The notes below the pieces were generated by a model, which was given only the letters and a program-made list of their open reading frames with translations, did no database searches and was not told where the DNA came from. Below are positions 24,773 through 36,201 of a stretch of 64,000 bases of DNA, one piece after another; the first letter of the stretch is position 1; each line of letters starts with the position of its first letter. Source of the DNA: Cyathus striatus. Its lineage: Eukaryota; Basidiomycota; Agaricomycetes; Agaricales; Nidulariaceae. The stretch is taken from the NCBI GenBank assembly GCA_025738555.1, contig JAOVFP010000016.1:806001-870000 (forward strand), written 5' to 3'. Position numbers and translations under genes: made by a program.

Positions 24773-25865
24773 TTATATTACTTTATCATTTCCAATGTCT
24801 TTAACAGCCTTTGTGGTATTTCTGAGTTCTGTGATTGCTTGTATATCGTAGGCTTTCCCTTGCATAGCATAATATGTAAGGATAATAGGGGATAGAACCT
24901 AAACAAATTTATAAGTTTTTCCTTTGATACAAACTTTGAGAATATACTTACCTGTAGCTGCGCCAGAATGGGATATATAGTCGATGGCGTTATATACAAG
25001 TTTGCAGGTACCGTATCAATGAGAATTAATTCGGAAGCTTTATTAGTGATATTATGAATGGCTCCAAAACCAATCACAAGTGCTTGCGCTATGACGACGA
25101 TTCCTTGAGACTCAACCAATATTGCACCAATACTTAGATACTGTTGCCTGTAACGACTGCCTATTGCCATTCTAACCTTGCGGTGGTGCAACAGTAGCCT
25201 ACCGATGATTAGGCTAGTCATCATCAGGTTGTGCGAGAAAGAAATTGCTTCGAAGTATATCGCAAACTGATAATCTGAAGCCATTCCTATGCTGTGATCC
25301 CGAAGTGAAATGCTACCCATCACTGATAGGGCCGCTGTCAAATACTGATAGTACTGGTCTTATATCTAAGCTTACCGATAGACGCAATTTGAAATGGTAT
25401 GGAAACCAGAAGAATTCCCCACTTCACTAGCTTTAAATCCTGATATATACACAAACTTCGCCACGTCTTCCGAACAGAGTAACCTAGATTTCAAACAACA
25501 TTTTTGCTCAGCAAGCGAAATCACTGTACCAATAGCGCACTGCCAGACCAAGCAGTTAACATAAAGCAAATATTTCCATCTAAACCTTCCGGAATTTTGT
25601 AAATGACCATGGTCGTGGAGTTGAGGAACGAAACGACAGTTCTACAGTCAGAAATAACCCCGACTGTACTTATGTAAAATGTTATAATAGTATATAACGA
25701 GAGTATCTTTTGCTGCTTGCTAAGCTTCCTTTTTGCGACCATGTAGTTCCAGACCATGCTGAAGTTAATCATGGCAACTGATGTAATGGAACCGTATAAA
25801 ATACAAGCTCCTAGAGTGCCATATATCCACGGAGTGATCCAGAACGTGCCGGGATCGGTATACAT
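24773..25865 (-). CDS. 7TM membrane protein, four exons, 311 aa
   Basis: Exons in gene order: 25530-25865, 25376-25466, 24952-25334, 24773-24898, with introns of 63, 41 and 53 nt; spliced length 936 nt is in frame. Exon 2 (91 nt) and exon 3 (383 nt) have exactly the lengths of the paralogue at 28.6 kb, which supports the model. I start at MYTDPGTFW; an in-frame ATG at 25,955 exists, but the left paralogue starts near the shorter form. Membrane segments include YGTLGACILYGS (1), ILSLYTIITF (2), GNICFMLTAW (3), VSIPFQIASI (4), FEAISFSHNLMM (5), LVESQGIVVIAQALVIGFG (6) and IYPILAQLQVLSPIIL (7). The TM3 end TWRSLC corresponds to the family's usual WRCY. The family is large in Agaricomycetes, GPCR-like in topology, with unknown ligands. 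It is divergent from the glycoprotein gene at 26,599. Confidence 0.85.
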
Positions 25866-26598
25866 CTGCGACTTAGTGATCTCGGTAGCCAACTGCAGTC
25901 TGAATGTGATCGGTGAGTGTGGGTAGTAGGAATGTATATGGTGTGCAGAATACATATCGGCCCTCTAAAATAGTACTGTTTATGACTACTTCCCATCCAC
26001 ATCATGATTAAGTGACGATTACAAACTAATGTTGGGCTGTGAATGAAGAACAAACTTCGAAAGCGAGAGTTCTATCCGCTGATTCCGGATACTTCTGTCC
26101 GATGTACTTACATAGATCATTCCTTTTTACTTAAATAATCGCCTGAGGTATGTGATCCGATAGTTAGCAATTCCTATAAATTATTCAAGTCCCTTTATGC
26201 CACACCTATCATGATGGTTATCTCTTTATGTTATGCTGTTTGTCTACTCTGCTCCTTGTTCATCCGCCCCCGTCGCAGCGTAGAACATCATCGATCCCGT
26301 AATTACAAAACGAATAGTAATCATTCATCGATTCAATACATGGGTCTACTCGGATGTATATCAATTGGATCCGGAAGCACGGTGTTTCTGCAATCCCGAG
26401 ACTTTTATATGTCACCGTCTGTTGTACAGATTTTTTCATCAAGCGTGTTAGTTGATTGATGCTCGTTCTAGCGCGTTACACACCACTTATATTATGGGAC
26501 TTGTACCACGCAATGTTTTTGGAGAACCGATTGCTATCTTTTAACTATTAGCTGAAAATTTGCGCTGTGCTCCGATTAACTTACCCATATTTTCAAAA

Positions 26599-27958
26599 AT
26601 GCTAGAGACAGCTCGGTTTACCTATGTTGTCGTCGCATTTCTTCTCCTCGAAGTCTCCGCCACCTCGTTGAACTGGAATTTTTTAAATGATGTTAGTGCT
26701 TGTGTGTTCATTTCCATTTGCATATCTTAGTGACATGCACTTTCCCTAGACGGTGTCAACCTTTTTGGAGACCTGTGTGTCTCTACCTATATCCATTCAA
26801 CTGTACGGTCTGGATAAAACAACAATGACGGCGGCGGGGCTGCCACTCACACCTACAACAATAAAACCTATCGGGATACCTCCGTACTATATGATGGCGT
26901 TTCCGATAGGAGGTACTCCTACCACGACATTGATCGAGACAGACGAATCTCAACCACCGAGTTGGACACCCACCCACCCACCCGGTAAGTTCTCCAATTA
27001 TCAAGTGTCATGTCTTACCAACGAGATTCAGGAACGACGTTACTGTTGAGTGTCACTGATTCTGCAGGCAGTTATGGTGGGATATCTCCAACCTTATACA
27101 CAGTGATTGGTATGTTGTCATATATCGCCTGAGGAATGTCATTTCACATTGTTGTAGCTGGCGAAAGCACGCAATGCGTAGTCAATGACAAATCGACTGA
27201 TTTCAGGATATTTTCGAGCAACTCTGGCGACTTATTGACATGTCAGCCGTGGGTCTTACACTTCGAGGGTGGAGTTCCACCGTACAATCTTACTTTAGCC
27301 TCTCTCGGATTCCGAACTATCGTCAACGTTTCGATACCGTTTGGAGACGACGAATTTACATATGTAAATCGCGAAGAGGTGTCACAAATAATAGGTGCGT
27401 TGTTCACAGAATGTTGTATTTGTGAACCAACGATTTATTATGAATAGCTGCTGTCAGCGACTTGTAAACATTCCTCATGTGCTTTCCACGTCTTTCAGGG
27501 TGCTAACATTAAATGTATAGCACAGGACGCTGGGCAACAGGGACACCAATGGTGAATGCAAAAGGTAATTCATTCACCGACAAATCTTCAAAAGACTTAA
27601 CGGACTCGCAGGTTCATTTGGTTCAGATATTTCATGTCCAGGTCTGATAAGCAACAGTGGTACTGCGTCTAGTACTACGAGCCTGGACCAACTGAACAGT
27701 GGTCCAGATAGCAATATAAAAGCAATTATAGCAGGTGCAGTTGTGCCTATTATAGTCCTTTTCTTAGTTGGAGTTGGTTTTGCATGGTGGCTCCGCCGTC
27801 ACAGACAACAGAGCCGGAACGAACTTAGTGACTTCAGCTCCATGCATTTCCCTTATTCAAGGCCATCTATAATCGAATTTTCACAGCACTCAGAGCATAA
27901 TCGACATCCTGCCTCCGGCTCCCCTGAATATGCAAATTTACCAGAAAAAAATTGTTAG
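26599..27958 (+). CDS. Type I membrane glycoprotein, seven exons, 349 aa
   Basis: Exons: 26599-26691, 26750-26984, 27032-27109, 27158-27394, 27448-27463, 27521-27564, 27612-27958; introns are 47-58 nt and the spliced frame of 1,050 nt is open. Exons 3-6 have identical lengths to the paralogue at 2,209. The protein has a signal peptide (about 1-22), Cys-containing ectodomain repeats (..CVSLPIS..IPPYYMM.. and ..CQPWVLHFEGGVPPYNL..), Asn-linked glycosylation motifs, a Ser/Thr/Gly stalk, a membrane segment (..VVPIIVLFLVGVGFAWWL..) and a short tail. Its intergenic partner to the left is the 7TM gene; the 733-bp region between the start codons probably holds both promoters. Co-regulation is inference. 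Confidence 0.85.
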
Positions 27959-28645
27959 CCGGTGAAAGCGGGCGAGGCTGGGTCACTTGATTAAGGTAAC
28001 GGGGAGAAGTAAACGAGCTTCTGCAGACTTCTGTCTAGTATCTACATGTACCGGCCCGAATACTTCCAGTCCAAGTTGTTCTAATTCTGGTGTTTGAAAA
28101 TTGCTATATAGGCCGGTACTTCGGCATATACTATACCACCTCAAGCACAAAGCAATGTATCCATATATAGCGTAACAGCCACACTTAGTCCATGAGAACG
28201 AAATAGTAACCTTACCAAACTGCACTTATGGTTAAAATTGACATATACTGATAACAAGGGATACATCATGACCGGATATTAGGAAGCACCGTGTACAGAA
28301 CGCGTTTTTTAACCAATGAACTTGGCTTCCGTCCCGTTTTAAAATGGCCGCTCCATCAGATCCATCACTAACTTACTGAAATTACAGCACGTTATATACC
28401 ATCCTCTTGATGGTGTCGATAGCAAAGATATTACATGAGTCAAAGTGGTACTAAGAACCTATCGGAGCGCGATGATCAAAAGCTAAAAATGATAAGCAAT
28501 GCTGCGGTTTGATACATTTTGAGTCCACACCATAATTTTTTGTATAAATGAGCTAATTCATGCTCTCTATACGATTTCATTCCCATCTTTCACGCTCATA
28601 GATCACATTCAACTTTACAAAGGTCTATATTTCGCAGATTTATAC

Positions 28646-29755
28646 ATGAGTCTGGTACCAACCCAGACCCCAATCAGCCCGTGGGCCTACGGCACTCTAG
28701 GAGCCTGCTTCGTATATGGTGCAATTGGATCAGTCACCGTAATATACCTGGGCTTAGTTTGGGACCATACTGCCGCTAAATCGAACTTTACCAAGCAGCA
28801 ACAGATCTTGTCCCTGTATACCGTTGCCGCTTTTTGCTTAAGCACGGTGGCAATCATTGCTGACATTAGAACTGTTGTTGCATTCCTTAACTCCGAGAGT
28901 AGTACTGAAACAGTTCGAGTGGGAGCTGGTTTACTCGGAAATATTTGCTTTATGCTCACTGCTTGGTCGGTCGATGCGTTACTGGTAGTGTTTCTCTTCA
29001 TTTTTTGGTTATATCATTTGACATTGTCATTAAGATGTGGCGATTTATATGCATATACCAGGATATAAAGCTAGTAAAACGGTGTATACTTCTATTTTCT
29101 GTATTGCTCCAAATTGCATCCATTCGTAAGCACTAAAATTATTTAAATAAAAGCTTCCAAAATTGACGAATAAAACCTTTCAGTAACAGGAAGTTTTGCA
29201 CTACGGAATCTTAGCACAGGAAAATCTTCGAATTATCAGTTTACGATATACTTTGAAGCAATTTCTCTCTCGCATAACCTGATAATGACTTGCTTAATCG
29301 TCGGTAGGCTATTATTTTATCGTCGCAGAGTACGAAAGGTGTTAGGCTGCCATCATGGACAAGATTATCTAAGTATTGCCGCAATGTTAGCCGAGTCTCA
29401 AGGGATCCTCGTTATAGCGCAAGCATTTATAATTGGCTTTGGATTCATTGGGAATAGCGCTAATAGTAGTGTTGTCATAAGCTTAGACGATTCACCGCTA
29501 CAATATAGTTCTTCGAGCTTGCTCGGAGCACCTTCAACTATATATCCGATTCTGGCGCAGCTGCAAGTGCGATTGTGTACATCGTATTCTCACTACAAAC
29601 ACTTACTCTATTTCATTTAGGTTTTAGCCCCTGTTATTCTTATATATCGGGTCATGCAAGGAAAGGTTTGCGATGCATACAAGATTGCTGAAGTCACCAA
29701 GACAATCGGATTTGCCGTTAATGGTCAGGATAATACTAATATTTCTGAATCGTGA
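28646..29755 (+). CDS. 7TM membrane protein, four exons, 315 aa
   Basis: Exons: 28646-28984, 29035-29125, 29184-29566, 29621-29755; introns of 50, 58 and 54 nt; total 948 nt in frame. Segments: YGTLGACFVYGAIGSVTVIY (1), ILSLYTVAAFCLSTVAII (2), GNICFMLTAWSVDALLMWR (3), CILLFSVLLQIASI (4), YFEAISLSHNLIMTCLIVG (5), MLAESQGILVIAQAFIIGFG (6) and IYPILAQLQVLAPVILIY (7), with a ~35-residue tail. The gene is the third member of this local family and the most diverged in sequence, but keeps all splice phases. A stop (TAA) within intron 1 read-through shows that the unspliced form would be truncated. Confidence 0.85.
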
Positions 29756-29920
29756 CCTTCAGCACATATGTAACCACTTCAGTGATTTATCACTGTACAA
29801 CAGTGAACGACTTTTTTATACATAGTTTCGTTGAGCCACTATCAGTTGCATGATGATAGAGTAGTCGACTTGAGCGAGTTGGATCGCAAAGGAGGAGTAT
29901 TAGTAATCGAGCCGCAAGAT

Positions 29921-30346
29921 TATGGAAAGCTGGACAACCACGCTCGACTATGTCAAAATCTTTGAGCTCCCACCTTCGGTGCTTCAGCAGCTTGTTTAGA
30001 TATTCGCTTAGGTGCTTGCTGTTCAGACTAGTTTTTTGGTTAACAGCTTAATCAGAATGTACACATATATCTAAGTACTAATGTAAAACATTAGAACAGA
30101 CTGCCACAGCATAGGTCTTTTTCCATTATGATAAGCCATTGACTCAAAAATTACTCTGGATAAAAGAATAATTAAGTCTTCTGATTCAATCACAATAAGT
30201 GTAAGCAAAAATACAATTCCTTAGTTTCAAATATGTGTATTCATTTGTCCCTGCATCATTTTAACAACACTCTGAATTGACACTGATCTGTTATTCACAC
30301 TTGAGATTACAAGCTACAATACTGGGTTACATGTTTGCAAGTGGTG
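29921..30346. repeat. Single end of the 11.8-kb-type TIR element
   Basis: It starts TATGGAAAGCTGG and follows the 413-bp inverted repeat of the element at 11,806 with scattered differences, continuing a few bases into the interior (GTGGTGAATA). It then breaks at the next element. No opposite end is found nearby, so the copy was truncated. Confidence 0.75.
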
Positions 30347-30496
30347 AATAATAGTGTTGCCGTTCACTTAGCTCCAAAGCCATGAGCCAGTGACCTGAGC
30401 TGAAAATGAGTGGAGCTGAGCAGGTCTCACAAGAGCTGCACTCAGACAGCTCTAGCTCAGCTAGGAGCTGCTCCACATTGGATATGAGCCAGTCTC

Positions 30497-31808
30497 CTAC
30501 CCAAACCCTATGGGGAGTCTTGATCCTGGATGGTACACAGTTCTTAATCCAAGTTATTAAAGAGAAATACAAGCTGATTTGATGAACTAATCACATCACT
30601 AATATTAATTGTTCTCTTTTTGGAAATGGAGAAATTTGAATGTTAATTCAGTGAGACTCCCCATAGGGTCTGGCACATAATATATACAAATAGGAGGGTC
30701 AAGCTGACCACTGCAGAGGCCATGAAGTTCTGAGTTTGAATTGGTACATCCATATATGGATAGTGCTGTGTTGTGTCAATAAGTGGATCACACTTACTGT
30801 CTGACCCACTTCTTGAGAGTGATATCTCAGACCTACAAGAAAATTCTAGCAAGCTAGTGTCTGCTTTGGTAAACTCTACAAGATACTTGGTGAATGTTGA
30901 CTGGTTAATTCCATTAGCATTTAAAAAATTGAAAGATGAGGTTAAATCCTTAATTGATAATGGAGAGGAATGGCAGCTTGGTGCAACAAGATTAAAGGCT
31001 AAGCAGATCCACAAGTTCTGCATAGACAAGATAGCAGGAAGATTTACAATGGAAGTGCCAAAATTGTGGAATTTATTGGACCATTTACTTTCTGTGGACT
31101 TGTGTGCAGAAGACTATACTGACCTGAAAATTTGCAGCTATTGCTGTGTCCCTTCCAATATATATACCCTTTCTCCCTGCTTTTGCCAGTGATTCTACAT
31201 GCTGATTTCCCAGAATATTGAGTGGTATGACAATTATTTGAATATGGTTGGCAGGGCAGAATAAGAAAGGCATCCATAATATTAACATCTTTCTGAGCCC
31301 AGTCCCAGTAATTGAAATAACATTGCAATCCTGCTTGAGCACCACTTGCACTACTTTACACTGCTAGAGATATAGCTGTATACCAAATGTCAATACAGTC
31401 TTGCTTCATATGTCACAAACTGACAGAATAGTGGACATGCAGCACACAGCTGCCCTAAGAATGAGGTCTCTTGTTCTAAAAACCAATGCATGTTAATGTG
31501 ACTTCCCCACTGCCAGCAAAAACTTGCCCTTGATCTTTGTTATCCCTGAGCATCCATTTTTATGCTCAGAATGATATTGGCATGATGGCCATCAAAGTGG
31601 CTGTGGTATTTGTATATATTATGTGCCAGACCCTATGGGGAGTCTCACTGAATTACAGTTCAAATTTCTCCATTTCCAAAAAGAGAACAATTAATATTAG
31701 TAATGTGATTGGTTCATCAAATCAACTTTGTATTTCTCTTAAATAACTTGGATTAAGAACTGTGTACCATCTAGGATTGAGACTCCCCACAGGATCTGGG
31801 TAAGGGAC
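30497..31808. mobile_element. Nested TIR element, ~1.3 kb
   Basis: Arms of about 200 bp (30,497-30,695 and 31,604-31,808) are inverted copies; shared blocks include TGGTACACAGTTCTTAATCC and ATTGTTCTCTTTTTGGAAAT. The motif CCTATGGGGAGTC occurs twice in each arm region. It is strongly CpG-depleted. Confidence 0.7.
30773..31192 (+). pseudogene. Unidentified transposon-associated ORF relic
   Basis: The 139-codon frame lies in the loop of the nested element. The part WQLGATRLKAKQIHKFCIDK followed by a LWNLLDHLLS helix resembles, from memory, the N-terminal region of DUF6589-type proteins that surround Agaricomycete transposons. The match is weak and the frame ends quickly. Confidence 0.25.
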
Positions 31809-32509
31809 TGGGTATGAGCCTGCTAAGCTACAGCTTATGTTATTTCCATTTCTGAATCTCATTGAACAAATACTATGTATCACTTAATCTTCCATTATTT
31901 TCATTCATAACTTCCTTTTTACATATAGATAAACACTACTAATATTCATGCATGCATAATAGTATTGAGCATGAGCAAGCTTGATGAAAAGAACTACCTC
32001 ACATGCAAATTTAACAGCTTTTCAAACTATTATCTAAAAGGTACACACTGTCAAATTAGCTTCTAAGCACCTTTTGAACACCCATTCTCTATTCTGCTGA
32101 GCTACAGTCATTCACTGCTGATTGTTACAATACATTGAAAATTTACATACTACATCATCATATGTCATTCTTATGCAAACAAAACAATTCCAAATTATAC
32201 TTATATATGTTATTTATGCATTACAAGTGTTTTACAAAGAGGAGTTGAGATGTTCATTTGTTATGTGAAATTTCTGAGACCCTGTCCTATTTTTGACATT
32301 ATGGGAAGATGTTACATGGCAGTTCCCTGGCTAGATCATGTGTGAGATTCTCCTGATTCTGATCCATCACTATTTCTGTCACCAATATCAATCAGAAGTG
32401 AACCAAACCTAAACAGTTCCACTTATGAGCTGAGCTACTTATCTGCAGTACCTGAGCTATGGAAGCTGAGCTAAACTGAGCAGAGCTGAGTGGCAGCAAC
32501 ACTACTTCT

Positions 32510-33194
32510 GATTGTAATGACATTGCAATCAAAAGACCCAGTATGTTGTGTGGAATACTGCAACCACACCAAAAACTTCACTTTGAGCTTTCTGCACTAC
32601 TTTGACTTGGAAGGACATGCAGTTCCTTTTGCAATGTTATGTACCAATTCTCTTCCTACTGAGAAACAGATGCGAAGATGCCTGGAGGGTGCAAGAGAAC
32701 TGTAATGGAAACCTGAAGTGAGTACAGGTGCAGAACATAGAGTGGGAGTGTGGAAAAGAACTGTGGCTTCAGCTTATGTGCTGCACCACCTGGATATTCC
32801 TAGGGAATGGTTCATATTTCACAGAAGATGATATACAATGAAAGGAAATGTTCCAGAGTATGAGAGGAGGCTTCACCACTACACTAGGCAGTGGGAGAGA
32901 AACCTGAAGGAAAACCCAGAGCAGGTTTCAGAACTTAAGCATAGGAAGAAGTGTATGAAGTTGATACAAATACTGAAGACTACCTAGTACATCTGGAAGA
33001 CTATATATACTAAGTAGGAACCTGTAGGTATGAATGTAGGAGTATAATACTAAGTACAAGTCAAAGGAGTAAGTAGGAAATGAAGTCTGGGCAAAGCAGA
33101 GTAGGGGCACAAATGATGTGCTCAAAATGCAGAATATAGAACTAAACTACAAAGGCCATAATGAAATGTACAAGTAGGAATGGAAGAGAGGAGT
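32510..33194. other. CpG-poor sequence without a recognised gene
   Basis: No supported gene or repeat boundary was found. Short frames (for example 32490-32705) have no familiar motif. Confidence 0.3.
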
Positions 33195-34664
33195 AATAGA
33201 ATAATGATGTGGTGAGGCTGTCATAAGAGAAACTACATATCTGGGATACCTGACAGAAAACCCAATGGGTTCTGGGTACATTCCCAGGCAGGAACATCAG
33301 AAAGTGTAAACCCATACCAGGTATATTCAGGGAATGGACTGAGCATGTTGGAAGGTCATATGGGAACATTGGCATGATGTATCTGGACATAGATATAACA
33401 TGGAAGGAGTATGACTTTTGCTTTGTGATGTCTTCCTTCTGGTCCTCCTTTGTATTTGCATTTATAAAGTATGAGTCAGAGATTCCTGCTCCACTTATGT
33501 GGGGCATGCTTAAAGATTTGCAGTTGAGGAATATGTGGTACTGGGCTCGACAGCCTGGGGCTTATAATCCTAATAGGACTTTGATAGTTGGGTATAATTA
33601 TCCCAATCATGCAATGATGGAGAATTATAATTCTACTGGGTTGCCTTACTGGTGCTGTAAATCATTTTTGTGTCTTTCATTACCAGAGACTCACACTGTG
33701 TGCATGTCTTGATATTTCAATGTAAAATTGCTTTGAAATACCATGGAAATATTCTTTATATTACATTATTATTTCACTTTGTAATACTCTTATAATCCAC
33801 ATATGATATTTCTCACATATTTGAAAGTCACAATAACAAAGAAATATTGAAACATGGATCCCCATTTTCTTTGAAATGCTTTATTCAATATTTCAAAGGT
33901 TTTCCACCTATGAAATAACAAAGAAATATTTATTTGTCACACTGGGTAATCACAATGAGCTTTGTCTACCATTGTCTCATCTTTGTGACATATGTCACAA
34001 GGTTCTTATCTAAGAGATCTTAGCAAGATCTTAGTGGCATTGTGACATATGCCATGGTCATCACACTTGTCCCACAGTGTCACAGTGTCACAGTTGTCAA
34101 GTGTGACAAGTGCGACAACTGTGACACTGTGACACTGTGGGACAAGTGTGATGACCATGGCATATGTCACAATGCCACTAAGATCTTGCTAAGATCTCTT
34201 AGATAAGAACCTTGTGACATATGTCACAAAGATGAGACAATGGTAGACAAAGCTCATTGTGATTACCCAGTGTGACAAATAAATATTTCTTTGTTGTTTC
34301 ATAGATGGAAAACCTTTGAAATATTGAAAAAGCATTTCAAAGAAAATGAGGATCTGTGTTTCAATATTTCTTTGTTATTGTGACTTTCAAATATGTGAGA
34401 AATATCATATGTGGATTATAAGAGTATTACAAAGTGAAATAATAATGTAATATAAAGAATATTTCCATGGTATTTCAAAGCAATTTCACATTGAAATATC
34501 AAGGTGTGCACACAGTGTCATCTGTTTTGGACTGCTGCTTAATTCTGTCAAGCCTCTCACATTCCCCCTGCATATTGTGACCAATCTTGGAGGACACATG
34601 TACATTCTATCTTCTGGACAGCAGTGCAGCTATCACATTAAGCAGTCTACAGTTGGGAAGCTTG
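33195..34664 (+). pseudogene. DUF2264-like gene relic, CpG-depleted, split by a palindrome
   Basis: The clearest copy of the family in the window. The 5' part holds [15 protein letters not shown], then [36 protein letters not shown] and LCLSLPETH (33,374-33,700). The 3' part resumes after the palindrome with [34 protein letters not shown] and TVGKLEL (about 34,535-34,664). The order and spacing match DUF2264 (alpha/alpha-barrel, unknown activity; motifs recalled, not searched). The gap in the protein is exactly the palindrome insertion. Frame shifts and stops upstream of 33,374 show it was dead before or after the insertion. Confidence 0.65.
33693..34518. mobile_element. 826-bp near-perfect palindrome (foldback element)
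   Basis: Two ~405-base arms are inverted copies with only scattered mismatches, meeting at a 15-base loop (34,099-34,113). Outer ends are ACACTGTGTGCA and TGCACACAGTGT. No coding capacity. It fits a foldback-type non-autonomous DNA element; a clear target duplication was not found. The single CpG I see is in the loop. Confidence 0.85.
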
Positions 34665-34824
34665 AGCTAGTTATGTCCCTTATTAGTGTGAATCATTCCC
34701 ACACTAGCTAATGGTCTAAGACCTCTACCTTAGCTACTAAATACAACCCATATTATTATACCATTTGTAAGTAGCATGTAGAATATAGAAATAATAATTT
34801 TATAGTAGGTAGAAGTATGCTAGG
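34665..34824 (-). repeat. Inverted fragment of the 1.06-kb repeat family
   Basis: Its reverse complement matches the first ~160 bases of the repeat at 42,341 (CCTAGYRTACTTYTACC through GGGACATAACTAGC). It joins the DUF2264 relic directly at ~34,664. Confidence 0.7.
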
Positions 34825-35115
34825 CATATTACAACATTGGTGGACACATTGGGAAATCTCTCATGACATAAGTTTACCAACTTTGCAAGGTAACTGATAC
34901 AGACCACCATTCCTTGCACTCTAGAACACTAGAACAATGTTTGAATGAGGTGGAACAAGTCAGTATTGAAGCAAGACATTTTTTTTTCTCTTTCTCATTC
35001 TTTGCAATTCATCACAAATTGACATTAACAAGGCATCAGATTTTGCCTTATTCCCATTTTATTCTTCAACACTCTTGCTACAACATGTTGATTATCATTA
35101 AATCAGTGTCACATT

Positions 35116-36201
35116 GTGAAGATGTCAATGGCTGATTCCAATTCACCCACTAAGCCTGTAATGGGCAGGAAAACAAATAATTCAAAAAAAGCAGGAACTA
35201 CTCAAGACCCTTCAGATTACAACACATTAAAAGGAAAGAAAACAGCAATGATGGATTGTCCTCAGAAAAATCCCCTCCTATCTAATAATGAATATGGATC
35301 AGCAGAAGAAACTTCACCTAAGCCATTTCCAATGCAATTAACTGAGGAAAATCCTGGTGTACAGTGGTTAGTATTAAGTGAGTTCAGCAATGTACTAATT
35401 GATACATCTTATTCAGATGACATAGAGAACATCACATAAATCTTTCCTGCCACTCTGAATCCAGTAGTTGTTCCAAAAGAACAAATTACCTTTCATGAAT
35501 GATGACTTACTGCTCTAAAACTTGGAGAAGATATACTTAATCAAAATTTCACTAAGAATGCTACCTCAAACCTTAGTTGACAAATGTGATCTGTATTTAA
35601 GGGAGAACTCAATATGCTTCAATCTATGTTTAATACACCCCAACAATATCAATCAACCAATGGTAAGCATGAGGGATTTGCTGAAAACAAGAATGAATTC
35701 AATAATTTGATATGGCTACTATGGAGAAGATGGTCACAAGATGCAGATGAACTAGCATTTGCTGGAGAAGGCATTCCTGGCTTTCCTTTATGGGGATCTT
35801 TTAAAATCAATACCTTCTACAGTGCTACAGATTTCGAAATTATTGCTACATGTTTTAGAAAGGAAGTAGAAGATTTCTTGGTATATCTATGTGAGTATTA
35901 CAATTTTACTGGTCCTAAGGAGAAAATTAAGACAATACAAGAGACCCCTTTACCATCAATATCTGCTGGACTGATAATTACTATGGAGACATCACCTGGA
36001 TCTTTACCACATGACACTAGACTTCCAGGAGATAGCATATCAACCTACATTAAGCAAAGTAAGCCATCAACACTTTGGAACTCCCCTCAGTACAGGGGAT
36101 CAGCTGCTTACAGACATCCCACAGATTATACTCAAGCTGCAGGAATATGGAGCCTGTTTGGAAAGACTCCTAGCACACCCACAGTTCCATCTCCTATTTG
36201 A
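35116..36201 (+). pseudogene. Gypsy element relic, 5' polyprotein region
   Basis: Several frames (35116-35439, 35614-36201) lie upstream of a recognisable gag. The segment with LWRRWSQDADELAFAGEG, IPGFPLWGSFKINTFYSATD and CFRKEVEDFLVYL is protein-like and CpG-stripped. I attribute it to the N-terminal part of the same retroelement by position; the domain itself has no name I can give. Confidence 0.4.

Larger units (their letters stand above)
30348..32509. mobile_element. Possible hAT-like element with GAGCT-rich ends
   Basis: The left end (TAGTGTTGCCG..CACTTAGCTC, from 30,348) and right end (GAGCTGAGTGGCAGCAACACTA, to 32,509) are imperfect inverted copies rich in AGCTC/GAGCT. This resembles hAT ends, but I find no matching 8-bp target duplication. 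Nearly all CpG is gone. It contains the nested element at 30,497 and unassigned AT-rich DNA from 31,860 to 32,420. Confidence 0.45.

Noticed and set aside
34914..35135. Frame upstream of the gypsy relic
   Set aside because: No motif and no continuity with the gag frames; composition like background.
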